Shown: one piece after another, positions 1-6,191 of the stretch | How positions within the stretch are numbered: position 1 is the stretch's first letter | Layout of the letters: every line of letters begins with the position of its first letter | From: JBOHCT01 sp050699055 | GTDB lineage: Bacteria; Actinomycetota; Actinomycetes; Streptosporangiales; JBOHCT01 | Assembly: GCA_050699055.1 (NCBI GenBank) | Contig: JBOHCT010000107.1 | Location: forward strand, 1 to 14,319 | DNA length: 14,319 nucleotides | Reading direction: 5' to 3' | Made by a program: the position numbers and the translations under genes | The notes under the pieces: generated by a model | Told to the model about the DNA's origin: nothing | The model's input: the letters and a program-made list of their open reading frames with translations, nothing else | Databases searched by the model: none

Positions 1-167
1 CAGCTCCCGCGCCTATGATCAAAATCCGCATCACGTCAGTGACTATGCCAGGTCCCGGTGGGCCCTCTTGCTGGCCCGATCGAGATGCCCCGGCGTTTTG
101 CCGACCAGATCGAGGGGCAGGTCGACGAGTGGCCGCCGAGCGTAGGGAGGTGTCCCCGCACCGAGCC

Positions 168-1628
168 ATGGGCGCCAAAGACTCTTTTGTGGTCGTGGCG
201 AACCGTCTACCGGTCGATCGCGTGAGCGGTCCCGACGGGGAGATGACGTGGCGCCGCAGCCCCGGTGGGCTGGTCTCGGCCCTGGGTCCGATCATGCGCC
301 GGGACGGCGGCATCTGGGTCGGCTGGGCCGGCGTAACGGGCGAGCCTCCCGAGCCGCTGGTCGAGGGGAACATGTCCCTCGTCCCGGTCGCACTGTCCGA
401 GGGCGAGGTCACGCTGTACTACGAGGGCTTCTCCAACTCGACGCTGTGGCCGCTGTATCATGACGTCATCGCGCCGCCGGTCTACGACCGGACGATGTGG
501 GACGCGTACGTGACGGTGAACGAACGCTTCGCTGGCGTCGCCGCCGACGTGGCCGGGCATGGCGCGGTCGTGTGGATACAGGACTACCAGCTCCAGCTGG
601 TCCCGGCGATGCTGCGCCGCCTCCGGCCTGACCTGCGTATCGGCTTCTTCCTGCATATCCCGTTCCCGCCCATCGAGTTGTTCCAGCAGCTGCCGTGGCG
701 GCGGCAGATCCTCGAGGGGCTGCTCGGCGCCGACTTGGTGGGTTTCCAGCGCGCGGGAGCGGCGGTGAACTTCATGCGGCTGTGCCGCTCACTGCTCGGG
801 CACAGCTATCGCCGCCGCCGGGTCTTCGTCGGCGACCGCGCCGTGCGTGCCGAGGCATTTCCTATCTCCGTCGACGCCGGAGAGGTGGACAAGCTGGCGC
901 GCGAGCCCAGCGTCCAGGCCCGCGCGGGGGAGATCCGCGACGAGCTCGGCCGGCCGGGGCAGATCCTTCTCGGCGTCGACCGCCTCGACTACACCAAGGG
1001 GATCGAGCACCGGCTCACCGCGCTGGCGGAGTTGTTCGCCGAGGGCGAGCTCGAGCCGGGTGAAGCGGTGCTGGTGCAGATCGCGACCCCGAGCCGGGAG
1101 CGCGTGGAGCAGTACCGCCGGTTGCGCGACGAGATCGAGCTACAGGTCGGGCGCATCAACGGGGAGTACGGCAAGCTGGGTACACCGGTCGTGGACTACA
1201 TGCACACGTCGTACGAACGCCACGAGTTGGTCGCGTTGTTGTGTGCCGCCGATGTCATGGTGGTCACGCCGCTGCGCGACGGGATGAATCTCGTGGCGAA
1301 GGAGTATGTCGCCGCCCGCCATGACCTGCGTGGTGCCTTGGTGCTGAGCGAGTTCGCCGGCGCGGCGGAGGAGCTTCGTCGCGCCTTCTTGATCAACCCA
1401 CACGACATCGACGGCCTGAAGGCCACGCTGCTGCGTGCGATGCGGGCCGAGCCCGGGGATCTCGGGCGGCGGATGCGGGCCATGCGGCGCCATGTGATGG
1501 AACACGACGTGAACCGCTGGGCGGACAGCTTCCTCACCGCGCTCGTGACGTTAGGCGCCGCGGCCGCGCGAGACCCTCGGGGAGGAGGGCGGTCCGGCGA
1601 GTCCAGAGGGTGCGGAGCCGGCGAGTGA
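168..1628 (+). CDS. otsA: Trehalose-6-phosphate synthase (GT20 family)
   Basis: Cytosolic glycosyltransferase that makes trehalose 6-phosphate from a nucleotide-activated glucose and glucose 6-phosphate, the first step of the OtsA/OtsB trehalose route. The 486-residue product has the GT20 landmarks in order: NRLPVDR near residue 12, SPGGLVSAL near residue 35, QDYQLQLVP near 138, GFFLHIPFPP followed by LLGADLVGFQR, the donor-site GVDRLDYTKG at about 269-278, and PLRDGMNLVAKEY near 368. Length is normal for the family. ATG at 168 is chosen because the GT20 fold begins right after it; the open frame extends to 15 but that extra N-terminus is arginine-rich and unlike the family. The nearest Shine-Dalgarno-like AGGGAGG (144-150) is 17 nt away, so the exact start is uncertain. 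The last ~25 residues are low-complexity and overlap the opposing DUF3040 gene. No otsB phosphatase gene is in the window. Confidence 0.95.
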   Translation: MGAKDSFVVVANRLPVDRVSGPDGEMTWRRSPGGLVSALGPIMRRDGGIWVGWAGVTGEPPEPLVEGNMSLVPVALSEGEVTLYYEGFSNSTLWPLYHDVIAPPVYDRTMWDAYVTVNERFAGVAADVAGHGAVVWIQDYQLQLVPAMLRRLRPDLRIGFFLHIPFPPIELFQQLPWRRQILEGLLGADLVGFQRAGAAVNFMRLCRSLLGHSYRRRRVFVGDRAVRAEAFPISVDAGEVDKLAREPSVQARAGEIRDELGRPGQILLGVDRLDYTKGIEHRLTALAELFAEGELEPGEAVLVQIATPSRERVEQYRRLRDEIELQVGRINGEYGKLGTPVVDYMHTSYERHELVALLCAADVMVVTPLRDGMNLVAKEYVAARHDLRGALVLSEFAGAAEELRRAFLINPHDIDGLKATLLRAMRAEPGDLGRRMRAMRRHVMEHDVNRWADSFLTALVTLGAAAARDPRGGGRSGESRGCGAGE

Positions 1629-1776
1629 ACGTCCGCCTCGCTGCCGGCGCCGTGCCGCCGAACGATGTCGGGTAGGGGCTCATCCGCCGCAGGCGCCAGG
1701 CGAGCGAAGGGTCGCTGCGTTCGAGGCTGTACTCGATGTCGGCGAGCGTGCGGCGTTCGCGTTCGTTGAGGGTCAT
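1534..1776 (-). CDS. Small DUF3040-like protein, no membrane segments
   Basis: Predicted 80-residue protein. Its N-terminus (LNERERRTLADIEYSL, then RSDPSLAWRLRRM) matches the N-terminal signature of the actinobacterial DUF3040 family. Family members usually continue into two transmembrane helices; here the remaining ~48 residues are basic (many Arg, also Pro and Thr) with no hydrophobic helix, so this is a short or degenerate version. The ATG at 1774-1776 is chosen because a GGAGAAGG ribosome-binding site lies 6 nt upstream (complement of 1783-1790); the open frame reaches 1806. The last 95 bp overlap the 3' end of otsA on the other strand. No biochemical function is known for the family. The signature and RBS make it likely that the N-terminal half is genuine; the C-terminal half could be out of frame with an ancestral gene. 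Confidence 0.6.
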   Translation of the reverse strand: MTLNERERRTLADIEYSLERSDPSLAWRLRRMSPYPTSFGGTAPAARRTFTRRLRTLWTRRTALLPEGLARPRRLTSRAR

Positions 1777-1974
1777 CACCGACCTTCTCCGACGTTGGGC
1801 TGCCACAGTCTTGAGCGGCCGCTCGGCCCGGCGTATTCAAGGGGCGGCCGGCGCGGAAACCGTCTCTCGCAGGGTGTTGACCCCCACGGGTCGCCGGATC
1901 AACGATCGAGACGTGAGGGCAGGTCAGGGCGGCCGCGCGAGCCCGTCACGATCGTCGAGGCGCAGGGAGGCACG

Positions 1975-3000
1975 ATGTACGAGAAGGACGGTAACCGGTA
2001 CTTCGTGGTGGACGGGCACGTGCACTTTTGGGACGCGAGCCCAGGGAACCGCAACCGGTACGGGGAGGGGTTCATCGGCTGCTTCTACGACTTTCACCGT
2101 AACCTGAGTCCCGAGGAGTGGGTGTGGCCGAAGGAGAAGTTCGACAAGTATTCAGAGGCCGACCTGATGCATGACTTGTTCGAGGTCGGCTACGACGACA
2201 AGGCGATCTTCCTGCCCACGTATTTGACGGACTTCTTCCCGCGGGGGTTCAACACCATTGAGCAGGACGCGGTGCTGGCCGAGAAGTACCCGGACCGGTT
2301 CGTCCTGGCCGGTGCGTTCGACCCACGGGACGGGGAGAGGGGCCTGGACTACCTGGCAGACCAGGTGGAGCGCTATCACGTGAAGGCGGTGAAGCTGTAC
2401 ACCGCCGAGTGGCGCGGCGACTCCCGCGGCTACAAGCTGTCCGACCCGTGGACGTACCGGTACCTGGAGAAGTGCCGCGAGTTGGGGATCACCAACGTTC
2501 ATGTGCACAAGGGACCGACGATCTGGCCGTTGAACCGGGACGCGTTCGACGTGGCGGATGTGGACCACGCCGCGACCGATTTTCCCGACCTGCGGTTCGT
2601 CGTGGAGCATTGCGGGCTGCCCCGGTTGGAGGATTTCTGCTGGATCGCGTCGCAGGAGCCGAATGTGTACGCGGGGCTCGCGGTGGCCATACCATTCATC
2701 CATGCCCGGCCCAGGTATTTCGCGCAGATCATCGGGGAGTTGGTGTTTTGGCTGGGGGCGGACCGCATCCTGTTCTCCAGTGACTACGCGATCTGGCAGC
2801 CGAAGTGGCTGATCGAGGAGTTCGTCGACTTCCAGATCCCGGAGGACCTGCAGGGCGAGTACGGCGTGCTCACGCCGGAGATCAAGGCGAAGATCCTCGG
2901 GTTGAACGCCGCCCACCTCTACGACCTGCAGGTTCCCGCGGGCGTTGTGGGCGGCGGAGCCGACGCCGCGCAGGCCCCGGCGGCGGGGGCGGTGACATGA
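1975..3000 (+). CDS. Amidohydrolase (amidohydrolase_2 type, TIM barrel) of the propane-monooxygenase-associated kind
   Basis: Predicted 341-residue cytosolic metal-dependent TIM-barrel hydrolase or decarboxylase (amidohydrolase superfamily, PF04909-like). Candidate metal and catalytic residues are visible: His15 and His17 in DGHVHFWD on strand 1, Lys140 in VKLYTAEW, His176/His178 in NVHVHKGPT, His212 in VEHCGLPRLEDF, and Asp270 in FSSDYAIW on strand 8. From memory, very similar proteins (same MYEKDG...YFVVDGH opening and FIGCFYDFHRNLSPEEWVW block) lie immediately downstream of the soluble di-iron propane/phenol monooxygenase genes of mycobacteria, rhodococci and relatives; their substrate is not established. 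ATG 1975 is preceded by AGGGAGG (1964-1970), 4 nt upstream; the frame is open back to 1795 but that part lacks family similarity. First gene of a three-gene operon, with its stop overlapping the next ATG. Confidence 0.93.
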   Translation: MYEKDGNRYFVVDGHVHFWDASPGNRNRYGEGFIGCFYDFHRNLSPEEWVWPKEKFDKYSEADLMHDLFEVGYDDKAIFLPTYLTDFFPRGFNTIEQDAVLAEKYPDRFVLAGAFDPRDGERGLDYLADQVERYHVKAVKLYTAEWRGDSRGYKLSDPWTYRYLEKCRELGITNVHVHKGPTIWPLNRDAFDVADVDHAATDFPDLRFVVEHCGLPRLEDFCWIASQEPNVYAGLAVAIPFIHARPRYFAQIIGELVFWLGADRILFSSDYAIWQPKWLIEEFVDFQIPEDLQGEYGVLTPEIKAKILGLNAAHLYDLQVPAGVVGGGADAAQAPAAGAVT

Positions 3001-3803
3001 CTGGTCGCGTCTCCCGCGATGCCGCGTCTCACCGCGCCCGCCGGGCAGGAGCATTGCGGGACGCGGCGTGGTCGGCGCTTTCCACGGTGCGCGATCCGGA
3101 GCTGGACCGGCCGGTCACCGATCTCGGGTTCGTCGCCGGGCTGTCCGTCGAAGCGGGTGTGGCGCGGGTCCGGTTGCGGCTCCCGACGTTCTTCTGCGCG
3201 CCGAACTTCGCGTACCTGATGGTCGCCGACGCCCGCGACGCCTTGGCGGCGGTGCCGGACCTGCGCGGCGCGGAGGTACGCCTCGAGGACCATTTCGCGG
3301 CCGAGGAGATCAACACGGGGGCGGCGGCGGTGGGCGGCGGGTTCGTCGACACGTTCCCGGGGCTGGCCGACGGGGAGCTGGCCGAGCTGCGCCGGACCTT
3401 CGCTAGCAAGGCCCACCTGGCCGCCCAGGAACGTCTCGCCCGCCGGCTCGGCCGCGAAGGGTGGGCGGCCGCCGACCTGTCCGGGCTGCGATTGGGCGAC
3501 GTGCCCGCCTCGACCGACCTGGACCGGGTACGCCGCCGGCGTGTCGACCTGGGCCTGTCGGCCGGCGACGACACGCCGGTGTTCACCGACGACACCGGCC
3601 GGGCGGTGCCAGCGGACGAGCTGCCGGCGCATCTGCGGTTCGCCAGGGCCGTGCGGGTCAGCGTCGACGGCAACGCGGACTGGTGCCAGGGTCTGCTGTC
3701 CACCCGCTACGGCACGCGACCCACCACCCGTCAGGCGGCCACCCCCGCCCGCGGGCGGCCAGCTGGATCAGATCGCGAGCAGGAGGGGGTGGAACGGCGA
3801 TGA
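2997..3803 (+). CDS. DUF59/MIP18-family metal-sulfur cluster assembly-like protein
   Basis: Predicted 268-residue cytosolic protein. Residues ~20-110 form a DUF59 (MIP18/SufT/PaaD-like) domain: DPELDRPVTDLGFV begins at Asp33, and Cys67 in LPTFFCAPNF sits where the family's conserved cysteine lies. The remaining ~150 residues are an extension not found in stand-alone DUF59 proteins; it ends in a poorly conserved Arg/Pro/Thr tail. DUF59 proteins assist iron-sulfur or metal-centre assembly, for example PaaD for the di-iron phenylacetyl-CoA epoxidase, so a maturation role for a metalloenzyme is a reasonable inference, not shown here. The ATG at 2997 overlaps the amidohydrolase TGA (ATGA), and its own stop overlaps the ADH start the same way, implying translational coupling. 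In known prm/mim loci a homologue of this type is usually annotated as hypothetical. Confidence 0.87.
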   Translation: MTGRVSRDAASHRARRAGALRDAAWSALSTVRDPELDRPVTDLGFVAGLSVEAGVARVRLRLPTFFCAPNFAYLMVADARDALAAVPDLRGAEVRLEDHFAAEEINTGAAAVGGGFVDTFPGLADGELAELRRTFASKAHLAAQERLARRLGREGWAAADLSGLRLGDVPASTDLDRVRRRRVDLGLSAGDDTPVFTDDTGRAVPADELPAHLRFARAVRVSVDGNADWCQGLLSTRYGTRPTTRQAATPARGRPAGSDREQEGVERR

Positions 3804-4858
3804 GGGCGGTACGTCTGCACGGATACGGGGAGGCTCCGGTCGTGGAAGACGTGCCCGACCCGTTGGTCTCCGGGCCGCTGGATGTGCTGGTGGAGGTCGG
3901 CGGGGCGGGGCTGTGCCGTACCGACCTGCACATTACGGAGGGTCAGTGGGCCGATAAGTCCGGCGTCGAGCTGCCGTACATTCTCGGTCACGAGAACGCC
4001 GGCTGGGTCCGCGAGGTCGGCCAGGCGGTGACCAGTGTCGCGCCCGGCGACCCGGTGATCCTGCATCCCCTGGTCACCTGCGGGCTTTGTCGGGCCTGTC
4101 GGGCCGGCGACGACGTGCACTGCGAGGCTTCCGTGTTCCCGGGTATCGACGCCGACGGTGGGATGGCGCGGTACCTGCGCACCAATGCCCGGGCGGTCGT
4201 CAAGCTCGACGGGAGCCTGGCTCCCGCCGACGTGGCGGCCCTGGCCGACGCGGGGTTGACCGCCTACCACGCGGTGAAGAAGGCTCTGCCGCTAGCCTAC
4301 CCGGGCGCGCACGTGGCGGTGATCGGGGCCGGGGGGCTCGGGCACATCGGTATCCAGTGCCTGACCGCCATGAGCGCCGCGGAGATCACCGTCGTCGAGG
4401 TGTCGGAGGCGGCCCTGTCGCTGGCCAAGGACCTCGGCGCCGACCATACCGTCCACGCGGGAAACGACACTGGCGACCCTGGCGACCCTGGCGACCCTGG
4501 CGACCCTGGCGCCGCCGTGCGCGACATCACCGGCGGCGGCGCGCACGTCGTCCTCGACTTCGTCGGCGAGAAGGGGATGGAGCGCCACGGCGTCGCGATG
4601 CTCCGCGAGGCCGGGTCGTACTTCGTCATCGGCTACGGCGGCGCCGTGCACGTGCCGACGATCGACATCGTCTCGGCCGAGATCAACATCATCGGCAACC
4701 TTGTCGGCTCCTACAACGAACTCGCCGAGCTGATGGCGCTCGCCGCGCACGGCAAAGTCACGCTGCACACCACCACCTACCCCCTCGACGCCGTCGGCGA
4801 CGCCATCCACGACCTGGAGTCCGGCAGCCTGCGGGGCCGCGGCATCCTCGTGCCCTGA
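3800..4858 (+). CDS. Zinc-dependent alcohol dehydrogenase (MDR superfamily)
   Basis: Predicted 352-residue NAD(P)-dependent medium-chain alcohol dehydrogenase. Catalytic-zinc ligands are Cys39 (GLCRTDLH) and His64-Glu65 (GHENAGW). The four structural-zinc cysteines are Cys94, Cys97, Cys100 and Cys108. The Rossmann motif GAGGLG starts at Gly176, and an acidic residue follows in VVEVSE, which favours NAD(H). Family members in this operon context probably oxidise the alcohol made by the monooxygenase (2-propanol-type or other secondary alcohols); that substrate is an inference. ATG 3800 overlaps the upstream TGA, and AGGAGG lies at 3781-3786. Residues ~225-237 carry an in-frame (Gly-Asp-Pro)4-Gly insertion made by a 9-bp tandem repeat, in a surface loop of the cofactor domain. 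Last gene of the operon. Confidence 0.93.
   Translation: MRAVRLHGYGEAPVVEDVPDPLVSGPLDVLVEVGGAGLCRTDLHITEGQWADKSGVELPYILGHENAGWVREVGQAVTSVAPGDPVILHPLVTCGLCRACRAGDDVHCEASVFPGIDADGGMARYLRTNARAVVKLDGSLAPADVAALADAGLTAYHAVKKALPLAYPGAHVAVIGAGGLGHIGIQCLTAMSAAEITVVEVSEAALSLAKDLGADHTVHAGNDTGDPGDPGDPGDPGAAVRDITGGGAHVVLDFVGEKGMERHGVAMLREAGSYFVIGYGGAVHVPTIDIVSAEINIIGNLVGSYNELAELMALAAHGKVTLHTTTYPLDAVGDAIHDLESGSLRGRGILVP
4471..4511 (+). repeat. 9-bp tandem repeat coding (Gly-Asp-Pro)n inside the ADH
   Basis: Four perfect copies of TGGCGACCC (4471-4506) plus five bases of a fifth. The unit is a multiple of three, so the array stays in frame and encodes Gly-Asp-Pro four times followed by Gly. It lies after the second β-strand of the Rossmann fold (after DLGADHTVHAGNDT), at a position where loop length should be tolerated. 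Such arrays grow and shrink by slipped-strand replication, so copy number may vary between strains. Confidence 0.95.
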
Positions 4859-5231
4859 GTTTGTCTGTGAACCTCGCGGGCGTCGGCCCTGCGGGCCTCC
4901 TGGCTTCGGTTCACGTGCTCCCGAGTCTCCGCAGTCTTTCGCGGCCATGGCTGCGCCCCGCCGCCCCCGATGGCCCTGCGGGTGATCGGCCGCCTTCGGC
5001 GGGTCGGGCTCCTCGGCCCTCGGACGCTCCGCTCGGGAGCCTGCCACTTCCCCAACGGGAGAGGCAGCGCGTTTTTCCGTTCGCACGCGCGGTGGGTCTT
5101 CGGATGTCATGCTGTAGTGGCCGGAGTAGGACGGACTTTCGGGGGGGCACGAGGCTCTGTCGGCGAGCGGGGCGAAGGCGGGGAACATCGACGTCGGTCA
5201 TGGTCAACAGCCATCGGTGGAGGCCCGTCTC
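4859..5231. other. GC-rich, hairpin-dense intergenic region; possible dispersed element
   Basis: No convincing gene. The first ~200 bp hold several short perfect inverted repeats: GGCCC-TGC-GGGCC (4885-4897), CCGCC-TTC-GGCGG (4990-5002), GGCTCC paired with GGAGCC (5007-5012 and 5036-5041), and an alternative GCTCC/GGAGC hairpin (5026-5040). The 11-mer GGCCCTGCGGG occurs twice (4885-4895 and 4972-4982). The first hairpin lies 26 bp after the ADH stop and might act in termination, but no T-tract follows. The density of hairpins resembles dispersed intergenic repeats of actinobacterial chromosomes. The remainder (5060-5215) is the upstream region of the phosphatase gene; I recognise no clear promoter there. 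Confidence 0.45.
5216..5223 (+). promoter_or_regulatory. Ribosome-binding site deciding the phosphatase start
   Basis: GGTGGAGG ends 8 nt before the GTG at 5232, an ideal spacing. It also contains the alternative GTG at 5217, which would have no Shine-Dalgarno of its own, so 5232 is preferred. Confidence 0.65.
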
Positions 5232-6026
5232 GTGAGACACGACCCAGCACGGTCGGGCGACGAGACGGGAAGCGCCCAGACCGCCGATCCGAGGGAGACC
5301 CGGAGCGGCGTTGAAGGTCTGCTGCCGCAAAAGCTTCTGCTGCCGTCCGGGCTCGAGATCGCCCATCATTATCGCCCCGCCGGAGACGCGACGCGCGTGG
5401 GGGGAGACTGGTACGACGTCATCCCGCTGATGGACGGGCGGGTCACGCTCGTCATGGGCGACGCGATGGGGCATGGGACCACCGCCGCCGCGGCCATGGG
5501 GCAGCTCAGAGCGGCCGCGCGTACGTTGGCCAGACGCGGTGTTCCACCCGACGAGATGCTGCGACGCCTCGATCTTGCCGCGCAGGAGATGGCGGCGGCG
5601 CAGTTCGCGACATGCGTGGCGGCAACGTATGACCCAGCTGCGGGACGCGCACTCGTCTCCCGCGCGGGCCATGTGCCGCCGATTCTCGTCCGCCCGCGCG
5701 GCACCAGCCGGGTGCTCACCCTGCCGCCGGGCCTTCCGCTGGGCATTGGCGGAGCCGCCTTCGAAGCCGTGGAGGTGCGGGTCCCCGAGGGCAGCACGCT
5801 GGTCCTGTACACCGACGGGCTCGTGGAGAGCCGCGAACGCGACATGGACACCGGCATCGCCAGCCTTCGCGCCACACTCGCCAGGTGCTCGGGCCCACTC
5901 CAGGACGCGTGCGACGCGATCGTCACGGAGCTGTCCCGGACGCCCGAGGAGGGCAGGGGCGAGGATAGGGGCGAGGACGATGTCGCCCTCCTCCTCGTCC
6001 GTTCGCGTGGCCGCTCGGCGAAGTGA
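5232..6026 (+). CDS. Stand-alone SpoIIE/RsbU-type PP2C serine phosphatase
   Basis: Predicted 264-residue protein made almost entirely of a PPM/SpoIIE catalytic domain. Metal-binding acidic residues are all present: Asp59 in GGDWYDV, Asp77 in GDAMGHG, Asp195 in LYTDGLVESR, and Asp249/Asp250 in EDDVALLLV. Most actinobacterial members carry PAS, GAF or HAMP sensor domains in front; here only ~30 polar residues precede the domain and no transmembrane helix is seen, so it must be controlled by a partner or act constitutively. Family members dephosphorylate anti-sigma-factor antagonists (STAS proteins) in general-stress or sporulation signalling. No anti-sigma or STAS gene is in the window, so the partner is unknown. 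Near the C-terminus a short imperfect repeat gives GEDRGEDD. The L,D-transpeptidase starts 165 bp downstream on the same strand. Confidence 0.9.
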   Translation: MRHDPARSGDETGSAQTADPRETRSGVEGLLPQKLLLPSGLEIAHHYRPAGDATRVGGDWYDVIPLMDGRVTLVMGDAMGHGTTAAAAMGQLRAAARTLARRGVPPDEMLRRLDLAAQEMAAAQFATCVAATYDPAAGRALVSRAGHVPPILVRPRGTSRVLTLPPGLPLGIGGAAFEAVEVRVPEGSTLVLYTDGLVESRERDMDTGIASLRATLARCSGPLQDACDAIVTELSRTPEEGRGEDRGEDDVALLLVRSRGRSAK

Positions 6027-6180
6027 TCGAGTCCGTCAGCCCCTCGCCAGGCGACGCCCGAACGGGTGCGGGGCCAGCTCGTTACGTACCTGTGACCGGT
6101 TTCGGAGAAATGGACTGCCGTCTGGGCGATGATGGACGAGGTCCGTCTCATCGTGCGGGCCGCCGCCGAGGGGAAAAGGC

Positions 6181-6185
6181 GGAGG
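6181..6185 (+). promoter_or_regulatory. Ribosome-binding site supporting the GTG start of the L,D-transpeptidase
   Basis: GGAGG with 6 nt spacing to GTG 6192. The in-frame ATG codons at 6129 and 6132 have no comparable site in front of them. Confidence 0.55.
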
Positions 6186-6191
6186 AAAACT

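Noticed and set aside
15..167. Longer N-terminus for OtsA starting at ATG 15
   Set aside because: The extra 51 residues are Arg/Pro-rich, unlike GT20 proteins, and the conserved fold starts just after Met at 168.
4087..5235. 382-codon plus-strand frame running through the ADH gene and the following gap
   Set aside because: It is an Arg-rich shadow of the ADH gene in the wrong frame and has no family features.
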